The notes under the pieces: model-generated
What the model saw: only the letters and a program-made list of their open reading frames with translations
What the model was told of the DNA's origin: nothing
Databases searched by the model: none
Translations under genes and position numbers: made by a program
Shown: piece by piece, positions 25,844-35,001 of the stretch
How positions within the stretch are numbered: position 1 is the first letter of the stretch
Layout of the letters: every line of letters begins with the position of its first letter
NCBI GenBank assembly: GCA_963795195.1
Contig: CAWCGU010000006.1
Span: 372,001-436,000 of the forward strand
Length of the DNA stretch: 64,000 nucleotides
Source: CAWCGU01 sp963795195
GTDB lineage: Bacteria; Actinomycetota; Thermoleophilia; Solirubrobacterales; 70-9
Direction: 5' to 3'

Positions 25844-28060
25844 CTACTGGGGATCGACGTCGACGGCGAGCGCCGCGCCGCCGAGCAGGCGCTTCGCCGA
25901 AATGTCGTCAACGACACTCCGGACGAGGTCAACCGTGTCGCCGCGCCGAGGGGTCTTGACCAGCAACTGGAAGCGGTTGCGCCCGCGCAGCCGCATCCGC
26001 GGCGCCGGCCCGAGCAGACTGACGTCGCTTTCAAGCGCGGATGCCAGCCGCTCCGCCATCACCGACGCGGCCCGCTCCGCCTCCGCGAGCTTCTCGGACG
26101 AGAGCTCGACCCGGATCAGGTGGGTGAACGGTGGATAGCCCAGCGCGCGGCGCCGTTCGAGCTCACCCTTCAGGAACCCGGCGGCGTCGTGGTCCGCAGC
26201 GGCACGGATCGCGGCGGCGTCCGGGGCCATCGTCTGAACGAGGACCCTCCCACCCGCCTGGCCACGCCCGCTGCGGCCGGCCAACTGAGAAACGAGCGCG
26301 AAGGTCCGTTCCTCGGCACGGAAGTCGGGGAAGCGCAGGGTCGCGTCAGCGTCGACGACGACGGCCAGCACCACCTCGGGGAAGTCATGGCCCTTGGCCA
26401 CCATCTGGGTTCCGACGAGAACGCCGTTGTCGGCCGCCTGAAAAGCCGCCAAGATCTTCGCGTGGCCGCCCGAGCCGGCCGCTGAATCCGAGTCCAGGCG
26501 AAAGACGGGGAGCGGGTCGAGGTCGGCCTCGAGCAGCGAGCTGACCCGCTCGGTCCCGCTGCCGTGCCGGGCAAGCGTCACCGACCCGCATTCCGGGCAT
26601 GACGCGGGCGGCGCCTCGCTGTGGCCGCAGTGATGGCAGCGCAAGGCATCGCCGCCGCGGTGCAGGACGAGCGAGACATCGCAATCCGGGCAGCCCCAGG
26701 TACGACCGCAGGAGCGGCACTCCAGGTGCGGCGACCAGCCGCGCCGGTTGAGCAGCACGATCGCTTTGCCCCCCTGGCGCCGCAGGCCCTGCAGCGCCTC
26801 CCGAGTGCGGGGATGGAGGGGCCCGTGCGGGATCGCTCGTTTCGAGCCGGCTGCGGCGGTCCCGCCCCCGGCCCGCATGTCCAGGACCTCGACCTCGGGC
26901 AGGCTGCGCCCGTCCACCCGCTCCGGCAGCTCGATCCGCGCCAGCTCGAGCCAGCTCTCCGGCCGAGGTGTCGCTGTGCCGGCGACAAGCAAGGCGCCCG
27001 CGTCGCGGGCGCGCTGGACCGCGACCTCACGGGCGTCGTAGCGCGGATCGCCCTCCTGCTTGTAGGAGGGCTCGTGCTCCTCGTCGATCACGATCAGCCC
27101 GAGGTCAGCTACGGGCGCGAACACGGCTGAGCGCGGGCCGACCGCAATTGCTGCCTCCCCCTGGCGCAGGCGCCGCCACTCGTCCGCCCGCTCGCCGGCC
27201 GCAAGACGCGAGTGCAGGAGAGCGACGCGATCGCCGAAGCGCGAATTGAAGCGGCCCATCGTCTGCGGCGTGATCGCGATCTCCGGGACGAGCACGATCG
27301 CCCCGCGCCCCCGAGACAGGCAGTGCTGGACGGCGGCCATGTAGACCTCGGTCTTCCCGGATCCGGTGACGCCGTTGAGCAGCAGCCTGTCGGGGCCGTC
27401 GCCGTCCAGCGCGGCCACGATCGCGTCGACGGCGCGCTCCTGATCGCCGGTCAGGTCCACTTCGGTCGCGGCAGCGCCGATCGAATGCAGCTGCGGCGAG
27501 CGGCGGACGGCCACCTCCCGCAGCGCAACAAGTCCTCGCGCTTCGAGGCGGCGCAGGACGTCACGTCCGACGTCTCCGCCGGCGATCTGCGCCATCGCAA
27601 CCTCAGTCTGAGCCTCGACCAGCCCCGCCAGGGCCGCGCGCTGGCGCTCGCCGAGCCGGACGCCGTTCTCCAGCGCCTCGGTGGCCGCCTGCGTGGCGGT
27701 GACTCGCAGCTCAAGCGCCGGGCGCGGCGAACGCCCGCTGCGCCCGGTCCCGGGCGGAAGTACCAGCGCGAGGCCGCGCGACGGGGTCGAGCAGTACTCG
27801 CGGGCCACCCAAAGCCCCAGTTCGACGAGCTCCTCCGGGACGCTTTGGCCAACGGCTTCCAGCGGCTCCGCGAGCCGCTCCGGCGGGAGTTCACTGCTCT
27901 CGGCGATCTCGACCACGACCCCGAGCAGCTTCTGTGGCCCGAAGGGCACGCGCAACACGCTTCCAACGCCCGCACCCTCGAACCGCTCACCAAGCCTGTA
28001 GTCGAAGGGCCCGCGCAGGGCACGAGCGGTCGTTAGCGGTTCGACTCTGGCGATTGTCAT
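25844..28060 (-). CDS. priA: Primosomal protein N' (PriA helicase)
   Basis: 738 residues, full length. The 3'-DNA-binding N-terminal domain (MTIARVEPLTTARALRGPFDY), Walker A LLNGVTGSGKTEVYM, DEEH motif VIDEEHEPSYKQEGDPRYDA, and eight zinc-site cysteines in the CRSCGRTWGCPDC...CHHCG...CPECG region are all visible. Replication restart helicase. Many actinobacterial PriA proteins have lost helicase motifs; here Walker A and DEEH look intact, so it is probably an active helicase. Confidence 0.96.
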   Translation of the reverse strand: MTIARVEPLTTARALRGPFDYRLGERFEGAGVGSVLRVPFGPQKLLGVVVEIAESSELPPERLAEPLEAVGQSVPEELVELGLWVAREYCSTPSRGLALVLPPGTGRSGRSPRPALELRVTATQAATEALENGVRLGERQRAALAGLVEAQTEVAMAQIAGGDVGRDVLRRLEARGLVALREVAVRRSPQLHSIGAAATEVDLTGDQERAVDAIVAALDGDGPDRLLLNGVTGSGKTEVYMAAVQHCLSRGRGAIVLVPEIAITPQTMGRFNSRFGDRVALLHSRLAAGERADEWRRLRQGEAAIAVGPRSAVFAPVADLGLIVIDEEHEPSYKQEGDPRYDAREVAVQRARDAGALLVAGTATPRPESWLELARIELPERVDGRSLPEVEVLDMRAGGGTAAAGSKRAIPHGPLHPRTREALQGLRRQGGKAIVLLNRRGWSPHLECRSCGRTWGCPDCDVSLVLHRGGDALRCHHCGHSEAPPASCPECGSVTLARHGSGTERVSSLLEADLDPLPVFRLDSDSAAGSGGHAKILAAFQAADNGVLVGTQMVAKGHDFPEVVLAVVVDADATLRFPDFRAEERTFALVSQLAGRSGRGQAGGRVLVQTMAPDAAAIRAAADHDAAGFLKGELERRRALGYPPFTHLIRVELSSEKLAEAERAASVMAERLASALESDVSLLGPAPRMRLRGRNRFQLLVKTPRRGDTVDLVRSVVDDISAKRLLGGAALAVDVDPQ

Positions 28061-28105
28061 GCGCTCAAGCTAGTGATCCGCCCGGCGAGCGCATAAGCTT
28101 GCGCC

Positions 28106-28630
28106 GTGGCGATTCAACTCAGTCCCGGCGAGCGGGTTCTTTACGAGGGCCACCCTTCCTGGCGCTCGATCCTCGCCTTCTACCTGAAGGGGATCGCGAT
28201 CACCGCCGTGCTCGCCCTGATCGTCGGCATCGTCACCCGGATCGCGGGCGATGAGGCCGACAGCGGCCTGATCACGATCGTCGCCGTCGTCGGCGTCGCA
28301 CTGACCGTCCTGATCGGCTTCATCAAGCGCGTCGCCACGCGCTACACGATCACCAACAAGCGCCTGCACATCAAGCGTGGAATCATCTCCCGCGAGGTCC
28401 AGGAGACGCGGCTGAACCGGGTTCAGAACGTCAACTACCACCAGTCGATGATCGCCCGCATCCTCCAGATCGGCGACGTCGACTTCGACACTGCCGCGGG
28501 CGACGACTACAACTTCACCTTCAACGGCGTCGCCAATCCAGAAGAGGTCGTCCACGAGGTGGGCGAAGCGCAACGTCTGGGCGGCGGCCAAGCCGGCCTC
28601 GGCGACGAAGCCTACGAAGAGCCCGCTTAG
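28106..28630 (+). CDS. Bacterial PH-domain (YdbS-like) membrane protein
   Basis: 174 residues. Starts IQLSPGERVLYEGHPSWRSI, followed by two transmembrane segments (about residues 25-47 and 53-75), then a PH-like domain with RYTITNKRLHIKRGIISREVQETRLNRVQNV. This is the YdbS/YdbT-type bPH2 pattern. Function not defined; such proteins sit in the cytoplasmic membrane. GTG start. Divergent from priA, with 45 bases between. Confidence 0.88.
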   Translation: MAIQLSPGERVLYEGHPSWRSILAFYLKGIAITAVLALIVGIVTRIAGDEADSGLITIVAVVGVALTVLIGFIKRVATRYTITNKRLHIKRGIISREVQETRLNRVQNVNYHQSMIARILQIGDVDFDTAAGDDYNFTFNGVANPEEVVHEVGEAQRLGGGQAGLGDEAYEEPA

Positions 28631-28760
28631 CCTCTCTCAAGCGAGCCGATCCCCAGCTTCGCGTTCGGAGCTAAATCACACTCCCGCGCATCTGTTTTGT
28701 GGGAGGATCCTCGGAGAACGTCAACGCGCCTGAGGGGCTAGCGCTCAAGGGGGAGCAAAC
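28631..28760 (+). promoter_or_regulatory. Leader region of the RTX protein gene
   Basis: 130 bases without a gene, upstream of the RTX protein. It is less GC-rich in its middle (GCTAAATCACACTC) than the neighbouring genes. A strong ribosome-binding site (AGGGGGAG) sits about 6 bases before the ATG at 28761. I see no clear -10/-35 pair. Confidence 0.45.
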
Positions 28761-31613
28761 ATGGGGTCTGATCGACGCGTCCCGTCCCGCCGACGCATCA
28801 CGCAATACCTCGCCGCCCTCACCGTGCTGGGTTTGGCCGGTCTCACTACCCCGACGACAGCCTCCGCGGCGGCGACCTGTTCGTTCAACGGAGGGGTGCT
28901 CGACATCGACGTGTCAGGGCCGAATAACGGCGCCCAGGCCCGCGTCGTGCTCAACGCAGCGCAGACCCAGATTCTGGTTTTCGACGCTTCATCGTCAGGC
29001 GGCAATCAGGTGGCCTGCACGGGAGGGACCGCTACGCCGACCACAACGTCTTCGATCCAGATGGACGCCGTCTCCGCGGACCACGCCTTCTTCGGTATCG
29101 ACCTCACGAACGGTGCCTTCGCGCCCGGCCTGGAGGACGAGCCCGGTGAAAGCGAGGAGATCGAGTTCACGCTCAATGGGAACACGACCGCCGCCCTCTA
29201 CGTGACCGGAGGCTCCGGTGACGAAAACGTCACGCTCGGCTCGCTCGCGGTCGGGCGAGGAGTGAACCTGAACGCGAACGAACTCGGCTCCGCGGACATC
29301 GACGTCACCGCGAACGCCGTCACCGGGTTTGTCGGGACCGGCAACAACGGCAACGACACCTTCAATGCGGCGGGCCCGGGCGGGCTGTACACCGGACCGT
29401 GGAGGGTCGGCACCGAGGCGCGGCTCTTCGGGGACAACGACAACGACGTGCTCGCCGCCGGCGGCCCGGAAACAACGACGGGCTGGCAACTGGATGGCGC
29501 AGCGGGCAACGACACTTTGACCGGCGGTAGCGGCGCGGACCGGATCAGCCCGTGGGTGGGCAATGACGTGGTTGACGGCAACGGCGGGACGGATCTCCTC
29601 GCCTACCGTTTCTTGGACCCTGCACTGAGAATCGATCTGCGGACAGCCGCGCAGCAAGACACCCTCGGTGCCGGCCTCGACACGATCAGCGACATCGAGA
29701 ACGTCGCCGGCGGCGACGGCAATGACATCCTGATCGGAGATGGGGCGGACAACCTGCTCGATGGCGGGGAGGTCGAACCAAACGGCAATGACACGCTGAT
29801 GGGCCTGGGCGGCAACGACACGCTTATCGGCCGCGACGGCGTCGATACAGCCAGTTACGCGGAGGACGGCGCGGCCGTAACGGTCAATCTGTCAACGAGC
29901 ATCGCGCAGAACACCCTCGGCTCCGGCATGGACACCATCGTGGACGGCAACGATGCCGGGCCGGAGCCCGACATCGAGAACCTGATCGGCAGCCCGTTCG
30001 GCGACAGCCTCGTCGGCAATGCTTTCGTCAACCGGATCGAAGGGGGCGGGGGCATCGACGGGATGATCGGCCGTGGAGCCGCTGACGCGCTGATTGGCGG
30101 AGCGCCGAGCAACACCGTCGTCGGCGACACGGCCATCTACACCGACCATGCCGCCGCCTCGCCGGTGACGGCGACCATCGGAACGGCGTCTGGGAACGGC
30201 ACCGTCGGAGGAATGGACGATGCGGGCGACGACCTCTCGAGCGGGATCGAAGGCATTGCCGGCGGTGGCGGCGCCGACATCCTTACCGGGGACGGCGGAC
30301 CAAACTCGCTCGACGGCCTCACCGGTGACGACGACCTCTTCGGCCTCGGCGGCAACGACCTCGTCAACGGAGGCGACGGCGATGATGACCTCCACGGCGG
30401 TTTCGGGGCCGACACCCTCATCGGCGGAAACCACGGAGCGTTCGGAGACACAGTTCTCTACAACGACCGCGTCGATGCGATCACCGCGACGATTGGGACA
30501 ACGACCGCAAATGGCGATACATCGCCGGGCACGGGTACCGACGACGACGGCACCGGGGACAGCATTTCCAGCTCGGTCGAGAACGTCTTCGGCGGCGGCA
30601 ACGACGATGTCCTCACGGGGAATGCTCAGAACAATCGCCTGGCTGGCTTCAATGGCAACGACACATTCGAGGGCCTCGGTGGCGACGACGTGCTGCTCGG
30701 CGGAAGCGGTGATGACTTCGTGAGCTACGACAACGCTCCGGCCGGTGTCACCGTGGACCTGCGCGTGGCCGGGCCCCAGCCGACTGGCTCCCAGGGCGCC
30801 GACGACATCAGCTCAGTTGACCACCTGTACGGAAGCCCGTTCGCCGACAGGCTGCAGGGCAACGACAACGCCAACCTGATCAACCCGGGCCTCGGCTCGG
30901 ACACGGCGCTGCTCCACGGCGGCCCCGACAACATCCAGGCGCAGGACGGCGTCCCCGACTCGATCGATTGCGGAGCCGGTGCTGACATAGGCTCAGCCGA
31001 CGGCCCGGCGTTCGAAACCAGCATTGTCGACTGTGACGGAGGCCTCGCGTTTTTCGATGCCGATGGCCCGGCGACCGTGATCGACAGCGGGCCCTCGGGC
31101 GTAACGACGAGCGCGACGCCCAGCTTCACTTTCTCAGGCGAGGTCGGCGCGACGTTCGAGTGCCGCTTCGACGACGGCGCCTTTGCGCCGTGCGACGATG
31201 CGACCGGCCCGGCCGGCGCGCACGCCGCGCCGCTCGCGTTAATTGACGGCGCCCACGCCTTCGAGGTCAGGGCGACCGACGCCTTCCGCAATCAGGGACC
31301 GGCGGCAACCCGGGCGTTCACGGTCGATACCTCCGCACCGCCCCCGGCCGCGGACACCGACCCACCAGAGACGACGATCACCAAGGCGAAGCGCAGGGGG
31401 CGCAAGGTCACGCTGACCTTCTCGGTCGATGAACCCGTGATCGCGGTGCTCTGCCGCGTCGACGCGAAGCCGTTCAAGGTCTGCGCGCTGCCCGCCGTCT
31501 TCAAGAACCTGAAGCCGGGCAGGCACACGTTCCAGGTCGCCGCGATCGACTTCGCGGGCAACTTCGACCCGACGCCCGCGGTCAAGCGGGTCAGGGTGCC
31601 GGCGCCGGGCTGA
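28761..31613 (+). CDS. Large secreted RTX-type calcium-binding repeat protein
   Basis: 950 residues. Signal peptide (RITQYLAALTVLGLAGLTTPTTASA, cleavage probably after ASA, about residue 36). Residues 250-660 or so contain many Gly/Asp-rich nonapeptides (GGDGNDILIGDGADNLLDGG, GGNDTLIGRDG, GGGGADILTGDGG), the Ca-binding parallel beta-roll pattern. A later Ig-like module follows (about residues 770-860, FTFSGEVGATFECRFDDGAFAPC...AFEVRATDAFRNQGP), then a second beta module (TLTFSVDEPVIAVLCRVD...HTFQVAAIDFAGN). No protease or lipase domain is visible, so it is probably a structural or adhesive surface protein. Confidence 0.9.
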   Translation: MGSDRRVPSRRRITQYLAALTVLGLAGLTTPTTASAAATCSFNGGVLDIDVSGPNNGAQARVVLNAAQTQILVFDASSSGGNQVACTGGTATPTTTSSIQMDAVSADHAFFGIDLTNGAFAPGLEDEPGESEEIEFTLNGNTTAALYVTGGSGDENVTLGSLAVGRGVNLNANELGSADIDVTANAVTGFVGTGNNGNDTFNAAGPGGLYTGPWRVGTEARLFGDNDNDVLAAGGPETTTGWQLDGAAGNDTLTGGSGADRISPWVGNDVVDGNGGTDLLAYRFLDPALRIDLRTAAQQDTLGAGLDTISDIENVAGGDGNDILIGDGADNLLDGGEVEPNGNDTLMGLGGNDTLIGRDGVDTASYAEDGAAVTVNLSTSIAQNTLGSGMDTIVDGNDAGPEPDIENLIGSPFGDSLVGNAFVNRIEGGGGIDGMIGRGAADALIGGAPSNTVVGDTAIYTDHAAASPVTATIGTASGNGTVGGMDDAGDDLSSGIEGIAGGGGADILTGDGGPNSLDGLTGDDDLFGLGGNDLVNGGDGDDDLHGGFGADTLIGGNHGAFGDTVLYNDRVDAITATIGTTTANGDTSPGTGTDDDGTGDSISSSVENVFGGGNDDVLTGNAQNNRLAGFNGNDTFEGLGGDDVLLGGSGDDFVSYDNAPAGVTVDLRVAGPQPTGSQGADDISSVDHLYGSPFADRLQGNDNANLINPGLGSDTALLHGGPDNIQAQDGVPDSIDCGAGADIGSADGPAFETSIVDCDGGLAFFDADGPATVIDSGPSGVTTSATPSFTFSGEVGATFECRFDDGAFAPCDDATGPAGAHAAPLALIDGAHAFEVRATDAFRNQGPAATRAFTVDTSAPPPAADTDPPETTITKAKRRGRKVTLTFSVDEPVIAVLCRVDAKPFKVCALPAVFKNLKPGRHTFQVAAIDFAGNFDPTPAVKRVRVPAPG

Positions 31614-31625
31614 GTCAGCCGCGGG

Positions 31626-32852
31626 TCAGGACGCGGCAGCCGCGGAGGCGGCGTCCTGCAGCGCTTCGGCGCGATCGGTGCGCTCCCAGGAGAAGTCCTG
31701 GTCGCGGCGGCCGAAGTGGCCGTAAGCCGCTGTCGGCTGGTAGATCGGCCGGTGCAGATCGAGGTAGTCGCGGAACGCGCCGGGACGCAGGTCGAACTGC
31801 TCCTGGACGAGCGCCGCGATCTCTGCGTCGCCGAGCTTGCCGGTACCGAAGGTCTCGACCATCACCGAGACGGGATGGGCGACGCCGATCGCGTAGGCGA
31901 CCTGGACCTCGCAGCGGTCCGCCAGCCCAGCGGCGACGACGTTCTTGGCGACGTGCCGGGCCGCATACGCTGCCGAGCGATCGACCTTCGAGGGGTCCTT
32001 GCCGGAGAACGCCCCGCCTCCGTGGCGAGCCATGCCGCCATACGTGTCGACGATGATCTTGCGACCGGTCAGGCCGCAGTCGCCGACGGGGCCGCCGATG
32101 ACGAAGCGCCCGGTCGGATTGATCAGCAGGTCCTCCTGAAGTGTCGCCGAGTCGTAGAGATCGGACGGAAGCACCGGCTCGATGACGTGCTCCCAGAGGT
32201 CGGGACGGATCTGGCTGTCGCGGTCGGCACCCTCGTCGTGCTGGGTCGAGATCAGCACCCGGCAGATCTCGACTGGGCGAGTGCCTTCGTATCGAACCGT
32301 GACCTGGGTCTTGCCGTCGGGTCGCAGGTAGGGAACCGTGCCGTCCTTGCGAACCGCGCTGAGCCTGTGGGCTAGCCGGTGGGCGAGGGCGATCGGCAGC
32401 GGCATCAGCTCGTCGGTCTCCGAGCTGGCGTAGCCGAACATCATTCCCTGGTCGCCCGCGCCGGCGACATCGGACTCGTCGCCGGAGCCCTCCTCGCGGT
32501 GCTCGGCGGCGTCGTCGACGCCCTGAGCGATGTCGGCGGACTGCTGATCCACCCTGACGAGGACCTCGGCGGAGTCGGCGCCAAACTGCGGATCGAAGCC
32601 GTCGTAGCCGATCTCGCGGATCGTCTCGCGAGCGATGCCCTCAAAGTCGATCTCGGCGTCGGTGCGGATCTCGCCCGAGATCACGACGAGGTTCGTGTTG
32701 ACGAGGGTTTCGCAAGCGACGCGCGCCTCGACGGGGTCGGCGTCGGCTGCCAGGACGGCGTCGAGGATGCCGTCGGAGACCTGGTCGGCGACCTTGTCGG
32801 GATGCCCCTCGGTGACGGATTCGGACGTAAAGAGGTGGTTATCTGAGCTCAT
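31626..32852 (-). CDS. metK: S-adenosylmethionine synthetase
   Basis: 408 residues. FTSESVTEGHPDKVADQVSDGILDA (ATP/Met site), GAGDQGMMFGYA, and the GGGAFSGKDPSKVDRSAAYAAR loop are complete. Makes SAM from Met and ATP. Only 38 bases separate it from the DUF3352 gene stop, too few for a SAM riboswitch. Convergent with the RTX gene, 12 bases apart. An acidic insertion (AEHREEGSGDESDVAGAG) precedes the GDQG motif. Confidence 0.97.
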   Translation of the reverse strand: MSSDNHLFTSESVTEGHPDKVADQVSDGILDAVLAADADPVEARVACETLVNTNLVVISGEIRTDAEIDFEGIARETIREIGYDGFDPQFGADSAEVLVRVDQQSADIAQGVDDAAEHREEGSGDESDVAGAGDQGMMFGYASSETDELMPLPIALAHRLAHRLSAVRKDGTVPYLRPDGKTQVTVRYEGTRPVEICRVLISTQHDEGADRDSQIRPDLWEHVIEPVLPSDLYDSATLQEDLLINPTGRFVIGGPVGDCGLTGRKIIVDTYGGMARHGGGAFSGKDPSKVDRSAAYAARHVAKNVVAAGLADRCEVQVAYAIGVAHPVSVMVETFGTGKLGDAEIAALVQEQFDLRPGAFRDYLDLHRPIYQPTAAYGHFGRRDQDFSWERTDRAEALQDAASAAAAS

Positions 32853-32890
32853 AGGCGCGGCATGGTACCCGGTCCCCGCGCCACCGCGGG

Positions 32891-34950
32891 TCAGTCCGGC
32901 GGCGGGAGCAACGAGACGCGCAGGAACGAGCCCAGCTCGAGCTCGCCGCGCTCAACCGCGAGCGACGCCTCGCCCAGCTGGCGGGCTTCGGCGGCGAACA
33001 CTCCGTAGGCGGGGTCTTCCGCCAGTCCCTCGGCCTCGGCGAGCCCGAGCAGCTCACGCAGGTTGAGGTAGAGCAGCAGCGCCGGCTCGCCCGGAAGGTC
33101 ATCCGTTGCGCGCTCATATGGTGGCGCACCGGAGAGACCACCTGAACCCCTTGCCAGCCGCTCAACGCCGGTTGGCTGCGTCGAAACGACGAGTTGGTCG
33201 TCGAAAACGGCGTATGTCAACTCAACCGACGGCGAGACGCTGATTGTTTGGGCGGGGATACCCGCAACCTCACCGGACTCGAAGGTCGGCTGCTGGCCGC
33301 TCGAGTCGTCCTGGAGCGCCTTGCCAAGCGGTGCCTGAAGCTTCGCCAGCGCCTCGTTGGCCGCCACCTCGTCGACTTCGGTGCCGATGAAGGTCAGATA
33401 CGGAACCCCGGTCGCACCGAGGATGCCCTCAGGCTCGACCGTCTCCGGGGCCACGTCTTCGGACGGCGCAGCGCCGGGCGGCGCGCCCTCGATTCCGGGG
33501 ATCTCGAAGGGAATCCCCTCCTCGTCCCCCCTCTCATCGTTCTTGCCGCCCTCGGACTCTTGCTCGGATTCGCCTTCCCCCTCGTCGCCTCCCCCGCCCC
33601 GCGCAATCGGCGTCGGCGGCTCGATCGCGAAGGCGCCTTCACCGCCGAGCACGGGCAGCACTTCGCCGGTGAGGCTGACCTCGCCGATCTTCTCGAGACG
33701 CTTCTGGAGCTTCTCGAAGCCGACGACCAAGTCCGGTGCCTGGCTGCGAGCCTGCTCCAGCAGGAGCTCGATGCTGGCCTGCGGATCGCCGAGGCCGAGA
33801 TAGCCGAGTGTCTTCGGAGGCAACTCCTCGGTCAGCGTTGGCTCGAAGGGCGGAAAAGCATCGAAAAAGCCGGGTGAGGCCTCGAGGCGTGCCTGGTCCA
33901 GTTCGCTGTGGATCTCGACCTCGAGTCCGTCAGCCGCGACCGTCAGCGACGCTCCGGCACCCACCGTCGCCTCGAAGTTGATCACCGAGTCGAGCGACGA
34001 GAGCAGCCCCGCCCAGCCGCCAGCAGGCGTTGGACGCCGTCCTCGGAAACGTAGGCTTGAATCAGGCTGTCGTCGGGCAGGGCGTCGTCAATCTCTTCGG
34101 CGACAGGCGAGTCGGCGAGGGTGCGCCCGTCCCGAGCCTGTGCGTCGATGAGGCGCTGGACTGCGACCTCCGTGCCGATGAGGAGGAAGCCCTCGGTGAA
34201 TGCGGTCGCGACCCCGCGCTTATCCACTTGGATCTCGACCCCGCCGCGCTCGGTCGTCTCGGCGTCGGCGCCCGTGATCGTGCGAGCGAACTCCTCGGCG
34301 CCCGCTTGATCGCCGACCTCGAGCAGGTATACCTGCTCCGGGGTTCCCCCCGCGCCCGCGATCACGGCGAGCGCAACCTCGCCGCCGAGCCAGGGGAGCA
34401 CCTGCTCACCGAACTGCGATCCGCCTCCCCCCGGCAGCGGCGCCCTGGCGATCAGCTGGGAGGACAGCAGGGGCAGGCGTGCGGCCAGCGCGCGCGCGTC
34501 CGCAGTCTCGTCGCTGTCGGGCTCCAGGTTGGTGTGAACGTAGGCAAGCGCGTCCGCCGGCACCAGTTCAACGGCATCGTCAGGGGGCGGGCAGCGATCG
34601 CCGGCGGGGAACTGGCAGGGAAGCACCGGGACGAGCCCGAACCAGAGGATCGCCGAAAGTGCGACGGCCCCGACAACCGCGGCGATGCTCTGGCGGGTTC
34701 GCACCTCCAGACGCATCCAGGCGGCCTCGAGGCGCCGCGCCGCGGCCGCGATGCCGCCTCCCACGTCCCCGAAGACGCTGGCGATCCGCCTACCCAAACC
34801 CGCCAGGCGGAACCGCACCCGGCCGAGCGAGCCGGCCAAGCGGTCCCCGATCAGCGCCCCGCGGGCCCGCCGCGCGCCGCGGCGCAGCCCGTAGGTCAAA
34901 TCCGAGATGGCGAATCGAAGCCGTCGCCCGAAGGAGCGAATGCGCTCCAT
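32891..34950 (-). pseudogene. DUF3352 membrane-anchored protein, split by a -1 frameshift
   Basis: One protein of about 686 residues in two frames. 33982-34950 encodes a basic, Arg-rich N-terminus, a TM segment (about residues 90-112) and the start of the DUF3352 region; it runs out as LLAAGRGCSRRSTR. 32891-33985 continues in another frame. Read back past its GTG, that frame gives AGLLSSLDSVINFEATVGAG, the natural continuation. The switch lies in GGCGGCTGGGCGGGGCTG (minus strand, about 34007-34021), as if one base were missing. The two pieces also overlap as GTGA, so coupled translation of two halves is formally possible. Function unknown; an extracytoplasmic domain is likely. Sequencing error is the simplest explanation. 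Confidence 0.82.
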
Positions 34951-35001
34951 CAGGCCGCCCTGCCGGGAAATGTCCGGGTGGTCCCTGCCACGACCCGCTG
35001 T

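Noticed and set aside
28020..28060. T-loop-like GGTTCGACTC suggesting a tRNA
   Set aside because: It encodes the first residues of PriA, and no acceptor or anticodon stem can be formed around it.
29500..30720. CRISPR-like regular repeats
   Set aside because: The repeats are protein-level Gly/Asp nonapeptides inside an open reading frame, not spaced identical DNA repeats.
32853..32890. SAM riboswitch ahead of metK
   Set aside because: The gap is 38 bases, too short for any known SAM riboswitch placed in the intergenic region.
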